This document shows positions 37,276 to 45,857 of a stretch of DNA of 64,000 nucleotides, in pieces; the stretch's first letter is position 1; each line of letters opens with the position of its first letter. Both the position numbers and the translations under genes were made by a program. Origin of the DNA: Roseovarius sp. 217. Its GTDB lineage: Bacteria > Pseudomonadota > Alphaproteobacteria > Rhodobacterales > Rhodobacteraceae. The DNA is taken from the NCBI RefSeq assembly GCF_000152845.1, contig NZ_CH902584.1, positions 1,171,655-1,235,654 of the forward strand, written 5' to 3'. The notes under the pieces are model-generated. The model was not told where the DNA came from. It saw only the letters and a program-made list of their open reading frames with translations, and made no database searches.

Positions 37276-37283
37276 CATTCCGA

Positions 37284-38141
37284 TTAGTTTCGGATCGACG
37301 GTCCTTCGACCGACAGGCCATTGCCGCGCGAGGCGACATAGAGCTCCAGCGCGATAAACTCGGGGCTGCCCTCGGCAAAGGTTTCGGCCCGGGTATCGCG
37401 AATGCAGCCTTTGAAGCGGTCGTGCGCGCTGTTCAGCTTGGTGTTCTTGAGTCGATAGGCCGGAAAGCCGTTGATCTGCCCCTGGCTCAGGTGATCCGCG
37501 CGGATCATGTTGCCATAGTTCTGCTCGTGACAGTTGGCGCAGGACAACTCGAGCTGACCATAACGGGTGTAGTAGATTTCCTTACCCTGTTCCCAAGTGG
37601 TCTGAGCGGGGCCGTCAATCGCAACGTTCACCGGCATGCCACGCGAGACAGAGGCGAGCAGCGCGGTCATGTTGACCATATCGCTCCCGCTATACTTCCA
37701 CTTTTCCGCGCCCATCCGCTCTGTCCGGCAGGCGTTGATCTGCGTTTCGAGCGTGCGAACCTCGCCAGCGGTCTCGTTCCACTTGGGATAGACAGCGCGG
37801 ACACCCTTCATGCTCTCTGTGGCGTCGCCATGGCAGCTTGCACAGGATTTGCCCTCGGTGCCTTCGGCGGTTTCCCATGCGGTCAATGCGTTCTCGACAA
37901 AGATCATGCCGGGATTGTCGAAATCGTCGGCCTGCATGGCACGGGTATCCGCCTCGCGGAAATGCCAGCCAGACAGCACCTCGTCGAACCTATCCGCAAG
38001 ATGCGCAGGTGCCGCGGTGCGGGTGGTGATCTCGATTTCGTCGTTCACGACGAGCGTGTCATCAACCGGGTCAGCCAAGGCCGCCCCCGCCAAAAGCGCC
38101 GTTGTGCAAATCAGGCTGGTAATCCGTCCTGTTCTTTTCAT
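37284..38141 (-). CDS. soxA: SoxA, dihaem cytochrome c subunit of SoxXA
   Basis: 285 residues with signal peptide (SLICTTALLAGAALA). Two haem motifs, CASCH at 100-104 and CANCH at 201-205, define the dihaem form. C246 in KGCIRDTRAE is the active-site haem-ligating cysteine that is persulfidated. SoxXA couples thiosulfate to the SoxY cysteine with loss of two electrons. In the operon it sits between soxZ and soxB, as in Paracoccus. Confidence 0.97.
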   Translation of the reverse strand: MKRTGRITSLICTTALLAGAALADPVDDTLVVNDEIEITTRTAAPAHLADRFDEVLSGWHFREADTRAMQADDFDNPGMIFVENALTAWETAEGTEGKSCASCHGDATESMKGVRAVYPKWNETAGEVRTLETQINACRTERMGAEKWKYSGSDMVNMTALLASVSRGMPVNVAIDGPAQTTWEQGKEIYYTRYGQLELSCANCHEQNYGNMIRADHLSQGQINGFPAYRLKNTKLNSAHDRFKGCIRDTRAETFAEGSPEFIALELYVASRGNGLSVEGPSIRN

Positions 38142-38168
38142 TCTCGTCCCTCCCTTGACGATTGGCCC

Positions 38169-38498
38169 TTATTTCAGCGCGATTGGCTTGATGTCCTCGT
38201 AGACCGAGCCATCGTCATCGTACCAAGTGAATTTGAATTCACCCGCTTCGGGCACCGTGGCTGCGAACTCGATGTAAGGGTTGGTCGAGATTGCGGGCTC
38301 CATGGTCACGTCGACGACGCTCTGACCGTTGAACTCGCAGGTGAACCGATTGATGATCGAGCGCGGGATGATGTTGCCTTCTTTATCCTTGCGCTGACCG
38401 GATTCCATCGGGTGGCTGATCAGGGTCTTGATCGCGACCGCTTCGCCTGCGGCTGCGGATTTCGGGACCTTGACGCGGGGTGTGACGTCTTGTGCCAT
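38169..38498 (-). CDS. soxZ: SoxZ, sulfur-compound chelating partner of SoxY
   Basis: 109 residues with no signal peptide. SoxZ is exported bound to SoxY. An immunoglobulin-like beta fold is suggested by RVKVPKSAAAGEAVAIKTLI, SHPMESGQRKD and NPYIEFAATVPEAGEFKFTW, all family-typical. The gene starts 22 bases after soxY. Confidence 0.97.
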   Translation of the reverse strand: MAQDVTPRVKVPKSAAAGEAVAIKTLISHPMESGQRKDKEGNIIPRSIINRFTCEFNGQSVVDVTMEPAISTNPYIEFAATVPEAGEFKFTWYDDDGSVYEDIKPIALK

Positions 38499-38520
38499 TC
38501 TGATTTCTCCTACCTATGCC

Positions 38521-38937
38521 TCAGCCGCCGCAGCCGCCGATTGTAACCTTGACGTTGCTCGATGCCTTGGCAAAGGAGCCGTCGCTCATCTTGGCAATCG
38601 CCACCACGTCCTGCGTGCCCGCAAGACGGATGCGGGTGGACGCGGTTTGCGAAGCGGCCAGCGGTCCGAATTTGAAGGTTGCAACGCCGGGCGTCGGATT
38701 GCCCGTGGCCAGCACGAGGATTTCGACGGCACCGGGGGCCGCGACTTCGATCGGGACGGTGTTGCCGTTCTCGGCAATTTCGGGGGCGGTCAAGGTGATA
38801 CCGCTGTCGGCCATGGCAGCGCCGCCGGTGAATTCGGCGATACGGTCCTCGGCGGCGGCGGTGGCGCGCATGGGCAGACCAAAGGCAACAAAGGCCCCTG
38901 CTCCCATGATCATCACGTTGCGTCGTGTCAGTGTCAT
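38521..38937 (-). CDS. soxY: SoxY, sulfur carrier protein
   Basis: 138 residues. A Tat-type leader (TLTRRNVMIMGAGAFVAFGL) is followed by the carrier domain and the swinging arm ending in VTIGGCGG, in which C136 carries the covalently bound sulfur intermediates through the Sox cycle. It forms SoxYZ with the next gene. Confidence 0.98.
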   Translation of the reverse strand: MTLTRRNVMIMGAGAFVAFGLPMRATAAAEDRIAEFTGGAAMADSGITLTAPEIAENGNTVPIEVAAPGAVEILVLATGNPTPGVATFKFGPLAASQTASTRIRLAGTQDVVAIAKMSDGSFAKASSNVKVTIGGCGG

Positions 38938-38976
38938 AGTCTCAAACTCCTGATCTTGGTCACGCTCAGGGCGCGA

Positions 38977-39447
38977 TCACTCTTTGAGGGTCACCAGATA
39001 GGCAACCACGTCTTCAACTTGCTGAGCGGTCAGAAGGGGGCCGAACGTGCTGTCCGCCGCCTCGCCGGTAAAGGCGTTGCCCGGCCGCGTGTAGCCATCC
39101 GTCCGGTAGAAGGAGGGCATCAGCGACTCGGGGAACATCATCTTGGCATTCACGACGATGCCGCGCAGGTCGGCCTCGCTCCACCGGGAGCCGGCGCCAT
39201 CCAGCATCGGGCCGATTTCGCCATGAAACGGAACGTCGCTCATGTCGGTGATTTGATGGCAGGCGACGCAGTTGCCCAACGCGCGGTCCCCCAGCACGTC
39301 GCGCCCGGCGACCGGATCACCCGCAACGCCTGTGAGCGAGTCCGCAATCGCGCCATCGGTGAATTTGACATCCGTCGGCGCCACTTCAGCCGCAGATGCG
39401 CTCAGTGCCGCGCAGATCAGCGATACCGTGAAAATTGATCGTTTCAT
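38977..39447 (-). CDS. soxX: SoxX, monohaem cytochrome c subunit of SoxXA
   Basis: 156 residues behind GGGAGGACG. The signal peptide (FTVSLICAALSASAAE) precedes a class I cytochrome c with CVACH at 60-64. First gene of the structural run soxXYZABCDEF. The gap to soxW contains the strong palindrome at 39509-39538, so transcription of the run probably starts here under SoxR control. Confidence 0.96.
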   Translation of the reverse strand: MKRSIFTVSLICAALSASAAEVAPTDVKFTDGAIADSLTGVAGDPVAGRDVLGDRALGNCVACHQITDMSDVPFHGEIGPMLDGAGSRWSEADLRGIVVNAKMMFPESLMPSFYRTDGYTRPGNAFTGEAADSTFGPLLTAQQVEDVVAYLVTLKE

Positions 39448-39463
39448 GCGTCCTCCCTAACAC

Positions 39464-39479
39464 ATTCAGATTTCTGTAT
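39464..39479. promoter_or_regulatory. Secondary SoxR half-site candidate before soxX
   Basis: ATTC-N8-GTAT, differing by one base from the ATTC-N8-GAAT consensus recognised by BigR/SqrR-type sulfide-responsive ArsR repressors. It lies 17 bases upstream of the soxX start, near a likely transcription start. Weak alone; of interest because a perfect site lies 30 bases further up. Confidence 0.35.
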
Positions 39480-39508
39480 ATCATAGAGCACAATTCCGCG
39501 ATCACACA

Positions 39509-39538
39509 ACATTAAATTCGTATTCTTGAATTTAATGT
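39509..39538. promoter_or_regulatory. SoxR operator in the soxW-soxX gap
   Basis: Perfect inverted repeat ACATTAAATTC-N8-GAATTTAATGT (11-base arms). Its core is ATTC-N8-GAAT, the motif recognised by the related BigR/SqrR repressors. In Pseudaminobacter and Paracoccus, SoxR is reported to bind the soxW-soxX and soxS-soxV gaps, so both position and sequence fit. Confidence 0.85.
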
Positions 39539-39554
39539 CATTGCGCGGACCTGA

Positions 39555-40136
39555 TCACTGCGATTTTCCGGCCTCGCGTTCGGCGATACGGCGGGCGTGA
39601 TAGCGCTGAAAATCTTCTTCGGTATCAAGCGCGTAACGTTTCTCGTGAACCCATGTCAGCAGGTCCAGCGTCGTGCCCGGCCCAAAGGCTCCGGGCATCA
39701 TCGCAACCGCTGCCTGAGCGGCGGTCTGATCCTCCGCGACCTCTTCAGGCAGAAACAGAATCGAGGGGGTGAACAGGAGGCCCCATTTACGCGCCGCCTG
39801 TTTCTCGGTCAGCGACTCACCGTCGAAATCGACAACCTCCAGATCGCCATGCAGGTTGAGTTGCACGACGAAATAATTCTCGCGGATGAAATCGGCGATC
39901 TCGGGGCGGGGGAACACCTCTTCGTGCATCTTGGTGCAGTAGATGCAACCGCGCTGTTCGACCATCACCATCAGACGCTTGCCCTCGGCATTGGCATCCG
40001 CCAGATCCTCGCGCAGATCCTTGAAGGTGTCGCGCATCCAGTCGGTCTTGTGCAGGCCGTCATCGCCCAGGTCCGCCGCAGCAATGGGCAGGGCGAACAG
40101 GGCGGCGGCCAGAAGGGTGAGCACTCGGGTCATCAT
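39555..40136 (-). CDS. soxW: SoxW, periplasmic thioredoxin
   Basis: 193 residues with tandem ATGs at 40136/40133 behind GAGGAGG. Signal peptide (MMTRVLTLLAALFALPIAAA), then a thioredoxin-like (SoxW/DUF255-like) domain with the redox pair C63/C66 in QRGCIYCTKMHEEVF. It is the partner of SoxV and maintains Sox proteins in a reduced, active state. Located 12 bases after soxV and upstream of the SoxR operator. Confidence 0.94.
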   Translation of the reverse strand: MMTRVLTLLAAALFALPIAAADLGDDGLHKTDWMRDTFKDLREDLADANAEGKRLMVMVEQRGCIYCTKMHEEVFPRPEIADFIRENYFVVQLNLHGDLEVVDFDGESLTEKQAARKWGLLFTPSILFLPEEVAEDQTAAQAAVAMMPGAFGPGTTLDLLTWVHEKRYALDTEEDFQRYHARRIAEREAGKSQ

Positions 40137-40148
40137 GGTCCTCCTCGA

Positions 40149-40886
40149 TCAGATGTTTTGAAAGGCTGGGAACGTCTCCAGCATCCATTGGGCGATGTAA
40201 TTGACGCTGTCGGTGGCGATGAGCGCGGCAAAGACGATCAAAAGCAGCCCCATCGCCTTTTCCACCTTGGGCAGGTGGCGGCGGAATTTCGAGGCAAAGC
40301 GCAGGAACGGCCCGATAAAGAGCGAGGCCACCATGAAGGGCGTGGTCATGGCGAGGCCAAAGACCAAGAGCAGCACCAGCCCTTTCATCGCCGTGGCCTC
40401 GGTGCTGGCGGTAAAGACCACCGCTGTCAGCACACCGCCCACGCAAGGCGTCCAGCCAGCGGCAAAGGCGAAGCCCACGACATAGGCCCCTAGAACGGAC
40501 ATATTCTTGGTATCGCCCGCATCCATCTGCAACACGCGGTTGAGAAAGCCGATGCGCAGCACGCCCAGAAAATGCAGCCCGAGAACCAGCACGACGAGGG
40601 CGGCAAAGAGGCGAAACTCGGTCTGAAAGCCGCGGAACGCCTGGCTGAGGCCAAAGGCAGCCGCCCCTAGCAGCACAAAGACGGTGATGATTCCCGCCGA
40701 AAACATGACCGACGCGGCAAAGGCGCGGCGGCGTACGCCGGGGGCAAGACGACCCTCGGCGCTGATCTCGGACATCGAGGCGCCAGCCATATAGCTGAGG
40801 TAAAACGGCACGATAGGCAGCACACAGGGCGAAAAAAAGACGATCAATCCCCCGACGAAGGCGCTGAGCAGTGAGACATCGAACAT
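40149..40886 (-). CDS. soxV: SoxV, CcdA-family thiol-disulfide transporter
   Basis: 245 residues, six transmembrane segments. The paired redox cysteines of CcdA/DsbD-type proteins are C21 (FFSPCVLPIVPFYLSYMAGA) and C148 (GWTPCVGGVL). It moves electrons from cytosolic thioredoxin to periplasmic SoxW. First gene leftward from the soxS-soxV operator. Confidence 0.95.
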   Translation of the reverse strand: MFDVSLLSAFVGGLIVFFSPCVLPIVPFYLSYMAGASMSEISAEGRLAPGVRRRAFAASVMFSAGIITVFVLLGAAAFGLSQAFRGFQTEFRLFAALVVLVLGLHFLGVLRIGFLNRVLQMDAGDTKNMSVLGAYVVGFAFAAGWTPCVGGVLTAVVFTASTEATAMKGLVLLLVFGLAMTTPFMVASLFIGPFLRFASKFRRHLPKVEKAMGLLLIVFAALIATDSVNYIAQWMLETFPAFQNI

Positions 40887-40913
40887 GGGGCATCCTCAGA
40901 CGGGTTGATCCGC

Positions 40914-40939
40914 AAACATATTCAAACTATCATATGTTT
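40914..40939. promoter_or_regulatory. SoxR operator in the soxV-soxS divergent gap
   Basis: Perfect inverted repeat AAACATAT-N10-ATATGTTT, containing ATTC at 40920. The 79-base divergent gap between soxV and soxS holds no other repeat. SoxR is known to bind the equivalent gap in related Sox clusters. It would repress both directions. Confidence 0.8.
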
Positions 40940-40965
40940 TAGTCTGTCCGTCAATCGGAACACCG

Positions 40966-41334
40966 ATGCATACGCTCGTTGCCTTTCTCGTCAGCCTCTC
41001 GCTGACATTCGGCCTGATCGGTCCGCTGTCGGCGGCAGAGCTGGTCATGGTTGAGCGACATGGTTGCCATTGGTGCGAGCAGTGGAATGCCGAGATTGCC
41101 CCGGCCTATCCCAAGACCATCGAGGGCACACGCGCGCCCCTGCGCCGGGTGCAGATCAACGCGCTGCCCGAAGACATCGCCTTTCGCAGCCACCCGGTCT
41201 TTACCCCGACCTTTGTTCTGGTCGAGAACGGCGAGGAGCTTGGTCGGATCGAGGGCTATGCGGGCGACGAATTCTTTTGGTTTCTGCTGACACAGCTCTT
41301 GGATGCGCATCCCGATGCCACCAAGGCGCCGTAG
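40966..41334 (+). CDS. soxS: SoxS, periplasmic thioredoxin-like protein
   Basis: 122 residues. Signal peptide (LVAFLVSLSLTFGLIGPLSA) followed by a short thioredoxin-like domain with the redox pair C34/C37 in VERHGCHWCEQW. In Paracoccus pantotrophus SoxS reactivates SoxY by reducing it. It is transcribed together with soxR, 6 bases downstream, and divergent from soxV. Confidence 0.93.
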   Translation: MHTLVAFLVSLSLTFGLIGPLSAAELVMVERHGCHWCEQWNAEIAPAYPKTIEGTRAPLRRVQINALPEDIAFRSHPVFTPTFVLVENGEELGRIEGYAGDEFFWFLLTQLLDAHPDATKAP

Positions 41335-41340
41335 CCGGCG

Positions 41341-41682
41341 ATGCTGCGCCGCTCCCCCCCTCCCGGGATGGACGTGTCCGAAGAAAGCGTCGATGCGATG
41401 CTCACCCTTGCCCATACGGCGGCGGAGTTCCTCAAGGCGATCAGCCATGAGGGGCGGCTGATGATCCTGTGCCATCTTGCGACGGGCGAAAAGACTGTGA
41501 CCGAGCTGGAAGAGTTGCTCTCTGCGCGGCAGGCGGCGGTGTCACAACAGCTCTCTCGGTTGCGGCTGGAGGGGCTGGTTACACCACGACGTGAAGGCAA
41601 GGCGATCTATTACCGTTTGACAGACCGGCGCGCGATACAGATGCTCGAAGTGGTCTACGATCTGTTTTGCAAGCAACCTTGA
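41341..41682 (+). CDS. soxR: SoxR, ArsR-family sulfur-responsive repressor of sox genes
   Basis: 113 residues from the ATG at 41341. The family core starts near MDVSEESV (ATG at 41368), which could be the true start. A winged helix-turn-helix (VTELEELLSARQAAVSQQLS, RREGKAIYYRL) is flanked by C44 (LMILCHLATGE) and C110 (DLFCKQP), which match the two cysteines that BigR/SqrR-type sensors join through a polysulfide bridge on exposure to persulfide. It should release the palindromes in the soxS-V and soxW-X gaps when sulfide or thiosulfate-derived sulfane sulfur is present. Confidence 0.92.
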   Translation: MLRRSPPPGMDVSEESVDAMLTLAHTAAEFLKAISHEGRLMILCHLATGEKTVTELEELLSARQAAVSQQLSRLRLEGLVTPRREGKAIYYRLTDRRAIQMLEVVYDLFCKQP

Positions 41683-41724
41683 CCAACCTGTCAGATCCTT
41701 GCCCACGTCAAACGGAGAAGCATC

Positions 41725-42771
41725 ATGCCTGGCGGCATTCCTGAAACCCTGCTCATAGTTCTCTGTGGCTTTGCTGGCGGCGCGATCCTTGGGCTGGCGG
41801 CGCGCGTGGGGCGCTTCTGCACCTTGGGGGCCATCGAGGATCTGCTCTATCAGCAGAGCGATACGCGAATTCGCATGTGGGGGCTGGCGATTGGGATGGC
41901 AGGCTTTACGGCCTTTGGCTTTGCCGGGATGGATCTGTTTGATATTGCCGCCAACGCCTATTGGATCACGCCCTGGTCACCCTTGGCGAGCGTTTTGGGT
42001 GGGCTGTTGTTTGGCTATGGCATGTCACTGGCGGGTAACTGTGGATTTGGTGCATTGGCACGGTTTGGAGGCGGCGATCTGCGGGCCTTTGTGATCGTGT
42101 TGGTGATGGGAATTTCAGCCTATATCATGATGTCCGGGCCGTTTGCGCGGTTGCGCATCATGGCGACTGAGGCCACCAGCCCCGCGCTTGACAGTCAATC
42201 CTATGCGCAGGTTTTAGGCGCATTCACCGGGTTACCGACGATTTGGGTCGGGCTGGCGGTGTCCGCGCTGATCACGGTGGCCGCGCTCGCGTCGCGGGAT
42301 TTCCTGCGGAACCGACAGGCGCTCTTTTGGGGGGCGATGGTCGGGCTTGCTGTCACCTCGGGTTGGCTCGGCACCTCTTGGGTGGCCACACATGGATTCA
42401 TGCCGCAGCCGGTACAGACCCATACGTTCTCTGCGCCGCTTGGCGAAACCATCATCTTTCTGATGACTGCGAGCGGCGGCGGTCTCAGCTTTGGCGTGGC
42501 CTCGGTCTTTGGCGTGCTTGCGGGTGCGTTTTGCGGCAGTTTGTTCAAGGGGCATTTCCGCTGGGAAGCCTGCGAAGACCCGCGCGAGTTGCGGCGTCAG
42601 ATTCTCGGGGCGGTCTGCATGGGGTTTGGGGCAGTGCTGGCCTTTGGCTGCACGGTCGGTCAGGGAATTTCCGCATTTTCCGTGCTGTCGTTCAGCGCAC
42701 CGATCACCTTTGCCGCGATTTTTGTGGGTGCGGCGATTGGCTTGCGTCAGCTCATCACCGGCTTTGCCTGA
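41725..42771 (+). CDS. YeeE/YedE-family sulfur-compound transporter (SoxT-like)
   Basis: 348 residues, about nine hydrophobic segments in two repeats. AARVGRFCTLGAIEDLL, SLAGNCGFGALARFGGGDL and VLAFGCTVGQGISAFSVLSF hold the conserved cysteines of the YeeE/YedE sulfur-transport fold. It begins 43 bases after soxR on the same strand. A gene in this place in other Sox clusters is called soxT, and thiosulfate or sulfur import is the likely role. Its 3' end overlaps the convergent SulP gene by 25 bases. Confidence 0.88.
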   Translation: MPGGIPETLLIVLCGFAGGAILGLAARVGRFCTLGAIEDLLYQQSDTRIRMWGLAIGMAGFTAFGFAGMDLFDIAANAYWITPWSPLASVLGGLLFGYGMSLAGNCGFGALARFGGGDLRAFVIVLVMGISAYIMMSGPFARLRIMATEATSPALDSQSYAQVLGAFTGLPTIWVGLAVSALITVAALASRDFLRNRQALFWGAMVGLAVTSGWLGTSWVATHGFMPQPVQTHTFSAPLGETIIFLMTASGGGLSFGVASVFGVLAGAFCGSLFKGHFRWEACEDPRELRRQILGAVCMGFGAVLAFGCTVGQGISAFSVLSFSAPITFAAIFVGAAIGLRQLITGFA

Positions 42772-44501
42772 TCGCCCGCCACGGTATCGGGGGCAAGGGC
42801 GGCAAAGGCATCGTATTGAGCGAGAAACACCTTGCCGGTGAGATCGCGCAGGAAATGCGCGCGGCAGAGGCGGTCCATCACCGGGCCTTTGACCTCTGAC
42901 AGATGCAGGCGGATGCCCATTTCCTTGAGCCGTTTGGTGATCTCTTCCAGTGTTTCCACCGCGCTCAGGTCGATCTCGTTGATGGCAGAACACATCAGCA
43001 CCACGTCACGCACCGGCCCCCCGGCCTGCACGCGCGCGAACACGTGATCCTCGATAAAGCGGGCATTGGCGAAATAGAGGCTCTGATCCGGGCGAAAGGT
43101 GACGATCGCAGGGTCGGTCAGCACCCTGTGGCGCAGGATATTGCGGAAATGCTGCGTGCCGGGAACAAGGCCCACTTCGGCAATATGGGGCCGTGAACTG
43201 CGATAGAGATGCAGGCCAATCGAGAGGATCACGCCGGCGGAGACGCCGGTTTCGACCCCAAAGCCGAGGGTGAGCAGGATGGTGCCCGCCACAGCCGCGA
43301 AATCCGCCTTGGAATAGGCCCAACTGCTGCGCAGGATGGCGAAATCCACGAGGCTGAGCACGGCCACGATAATCGTGGCGGCCAGCGTGGCAATGGGCAG
43401 AAAATAGATCAGCGGCGTGAGGAATATCGCGGCGATGGCCAAGCCCACGGCGGTGAAGGCCCCCGCGGCGGGTGTTGCAGCACCTGCGTCGTAATTCACG
43501 ACAGAGCGGGCAAAGCCACCGGTGACAGGATAGCCGCCAGTAAGGGCCGCGCCGATATTGGCCGCGCCGAGGCCGATCAATTCCTGATCCGGGTCGATCC
43601 GTTGGCGCTTCTTGGCGGCCAGCGTTTGCGCCACCGACATGGATTCCACAAAGCCGATCACCGAAATCAAAAGCGCGGGCACAAAGAGCGCGCCGATCAG
43701 CCCCGGTGAAAAGGACGGAAGCGTCAGCGGTGGCAATCCCTGAGGCACCGCCCCGACAACGGCAACACCATGCTGATCGAGCCCGAAGAGCCAGACCAGA
43801 AATGTGCTGAAGGCCACGGCGATGACCGGCCCCGCCTTGGCCCCCATATCGGCCGCACGCGGACCGAACCCGCGCTGCACCAGCAGGGGTTTCAACCCGC
43901 GCCGCACCCAGAAGAGAAAGGCGGCAGACGCCACGCCGATGAGCAGCGTGAGACTGTTGATATCCGCCAGATGCCACAGCAGAGACCAGAGCATGTCCGG
44001 CAGGCTGCCACCGCTCGCCTTGACCCCCAAGAGATGTTTCAACTGGCTGACGGCGATCAGGATGCCGCTGGCGGTGATAAACCCGGCGATCACCGGATGC
44101 GACAGGAAGTTCGCCAGAAACCCAAGGCGCAGAATGCCCATGGTGAGCAGGATCAGGCCGGACAGCCCGGCAAGGGTCAGCGCCGCCACGGCATAGCCCG
44201 CCGTGCCCGCCTCGGCCACATCGCCAATCGCGGCGGCTGTCATCAGGGATACCACCGCGACCGGACCCACGGCCAAGGCACGGCTGGTGCCGAAAATGGC
44301 ATAGAGGATGATCGGACGGATCGAGGCATAGAGCCCCGCCTCGGGCGGCAGACCGGCCAAGAGGGCGTAGGCCAGCGATTGCGGGATCAGCATGATCGTC
44401 ACGATCACCGCCGCCATGCCGTCATCTGTCAGCGCATGCCGGTCATAGTCGCGGCCCCAATCCAGTACCGGCAGGACGCGCCCGAGGGATTTAAAATCCA
44501 T
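42747..44501 (-). CDS. SulP-family inorganic anion transporter with STAS domain
   Basis: 584 residues from the ATG at 44501. About a dozen transmembrane segments include the SulP signature region MLIPQSLAYALLAGLPPEAG (residues 36-55) and the GAANIGAALTGGYPVTGGFARSVVNYDAGA stretch, here given in part. A C-terminal STAS domain (about 460-560, VLMCSAINEIDLSAVETLEE) follows. Such proteins carry sulfate or related anions, or bicarbonate, across the inner membrane. Its position among sulfur genes suggests sulfate or sulfite movement, by inference. Its stop lies inside the convergent YeeE/YedE gene. Confidence 0.93.
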   Translation of the reverse strand: MDFKSLGRVLPVLDWGRDYDRHALTDDGMAAVIVTIMLIPQSLAYALLAGLPPEAGLYASIRPIILYAIFGTSRALAVGPVAVVSLMTAAAIGDVAEAGTAGYAVAALTLAGLSGLILLTMGILRLGFLANFLSHPVIAGFITASGILIAVSQLKHLLGVKASGGSLPDMLWSLLWHLADINSLTLLIGVASAAFLFWVRRGLKPLLVQRGFGPRAADMGAKAGPVIAVAFSTFLVWLFGLDQHGVAVVGAVPQGLPPLTLPSFSPGLIGALFVPALLISVIGFVESMSVAQTLAAKKRQRIDPDQELIGLGAANIGAALTGGYPVTGGFARSVVNYDAGAATPAAGAFTAVGLAIAAIFLTPLIYFLPIATLAATIIVAVLSLVDFAILRSSWAYSKADFAAVAGTILLTLGFGVETGVSAGVILSIGLHLYRSSRPHIAEVGLVPGTQHFRNILRHRVLTDPAIVTFRPDQSLYFANARFIEDHVFARVQAGGPVRDVVLMCSAINEIDLSAVETLEEITKRLKEMGIRLHLSEVKGPVMDRLCRAHFLRDLTGKVFLAQYDAFAALAPDTVAGDQAKPVMS

Positions 44502-44538
44502 GTTACTTGTTCCGCGCCCCGTAAGAGGGGGCAATGTC

Positions 44539-45423
44539 TCAGAGCTTGTTCACCGGCAGTTTCAGCATCGGATTACCGTCGCTGTCGCGTGGCACCTCAC
44601 CTGCGCGCATATTCACCTGCAAGGAGGGCAGGATCAGACGGGGCATATCCAGTGTCGCGTCGCGTTCGGTGCGGAATTTCACGAACTCCTCGCGCGTCCT
44701 GCCGCCGCCGACGTGGATGTTATGCGCTTTTTCCGCGCCCACGGTCGTCTCCCACTGAATGTCACGGCCATTCGGGCCATAATCGTGACACATGAAGAGG
44801 CGCATGTCGTCGGGCAATCGCAGCACCTTTTGGATGCTGTCGTAGAGCTCACCCGCGTCGCCACCGGGGAAATCGGCGCGGGCCGATCCGCCGTCGGGCA
44901 TGAAGAGCGTATCACCGACAAAGGCCGCATCGCCCATCACATGCACCATGCAGGCGGGTGTATGGCCGGGCGTGTGCATGGCAAAGCACTGCATGCCGCC
45001 CACTTTGTAGGTGTCGCCATCCTTGAACAGGGCGTCAAATTGCGACCCGTCGCGCTGAAATTCCGTGCCTTCATTGAAGATCTTGCCAAAGGTGTCCTGC
45101 ACAATCAGGATTTTTTCACCAATGCCGATCTTGCCGCCAAGCTTTTGCTGGATATAGGGCGCGGCCGAGAGGTGATCGGCATGGACATGCGTCTCGATGA
45201 TCCAGTCCGGTGTCAGGTCGTGATCCAACATATAGGCGATCATGGCATCGGCATGACCATAGGTTATCCGTCCCGCCGCCATGTCGATATCCATCACGCT
45301 ATCGACCACGGCACAGGCCCGCGATCCGGGGTCTTTGACCACATAGCTGATGGTGTTGGTCGCCTCGTCAAAGAACGCCTTGACCTCTGGCGTCACGGTC
45401 ATGTCCACGGGATAATCGGTCAT
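44539..45423 (-). CDS. MBL-fold hydrolase, persulfide dioxygenase (ETHE1/Blh)-like
   Basis: 294 residues from the ATG at 45423, which overlaps the upstream gene by ATGA. The metal motif THVHADHLSAAPY (H79, H81, D83, H84), HTPGHTPACMVHVMGDAAFV with GDTLFMPDGG, and LFMCHDYGPNGRDI match ETHE1/Blh enzymes that oxidise glutathione persulfide to sulfite. It lies in a three-gene unit with a split YeeE/YedE transporter, like bigR-blh-pmp operons. SoxH/SoxG of Paracoccus are also MBL proteins but are less similar in these motifs, as far as I can judge. Confidence 0.88.
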   Translation of the reverse strand: MTDYPVDMTVTPEVKAFFDEATNTISYVVKDPGSRACAVVDSVMDIDMAAGRITYGHADAMIAYMLDHDLTPDWIIETHVHADHLSAAPYIQQKLGGKIGIGEKILIVQDTFGKIFNEGTEFQRDGSQFDALFKDGDTYKVGGMQCFAMHTPGHTPACMVHVMGDAAFVGDTLFMPDGGSARADFPGGDAGELYDSIQKVLRLPDDMRLFMCHDYGPNGRDIQWETTVGAEKAHNIHVGGGRTREEFVKFRTERDATLDMPRLILPSLQVNMRAGEVPRDSDGNPMLKLPVNKL

Positions 45424-45854
45424 GCTGTCACCTTTCTCTCTGCCTGTTTCGTCTGTATGGCGCGCGCCACCCAGATCCCGGCAAGCAGGGCTGCGACAAA
45501 GGCCAGCACGTCGGGCTTGCCCGAGCCAAGAGCCGGGATTGCCGCACCGGGGCAAAAGCCCGCAATGCCCCACCCGAGGCCAAAGACCGCTGATCCGCCG
45601 ATCAGGCGCGCGTCGATGACCGTGTTGGTGGGCAGCTTGAACTCTGCCTCGACAATCGGTCCGGGGCGTTTGAGCACCACACGGTAGCCGATGAATGTGG
45701 TAACCAGAGCGCCCCCCATGACAAAGATCAGACTCGGGTCCCATGTGCCTGCGACGTCAAAGAAATTGAGCACCTTGGCCGGGTTTATCATGCCAGAGAT
45801 GGCAATTCCCACACCAAACACAAGGCCTACGAGCAAAGCGGACAGGATGCGCAT
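45420..45854 (-). CDS. YeeE/YedE half-transporter (DUF6691 type, PmpB-like)
   Basis: 144 residues, four transmembrane segments. ISGMINPAKVLNFFDVAGTW and GWGIAGFCPGAAIPALGSGK with its single conserved cysteine are diagnostic of the small DUF6691 partner of split YeeE/YedE transporters. It begins 4 bases after the other half, and its stop overlaps the MBL hydrolase start. Together they would move a sulfur compound handled by the hydrolase. Confidence 0.9.
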   Translation of the reverse strand: MRILSALLVGLVFGVGIAISGMINPAKVLNFFDVAGTWDPSLIFVMGGALVTTFIGYRVVLKRPGPIVEAEFKLPTNTVIDARLIGGSAVFGLGWGIAGFCPGAAIPALGSGKPDVLAFVAALLAGIWVARAIQTKQAERKVTA

Positions 45855-45857
45855 GGT

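Noticed and set aside
44539..45423. Calling the MBL hydrolase soxH or soxG
   Set aside because: It lies apart from soxF, in a unit with pmpAB-like genes, and its motifs are those of ETHE1/Blh persulfide dioxygenases.
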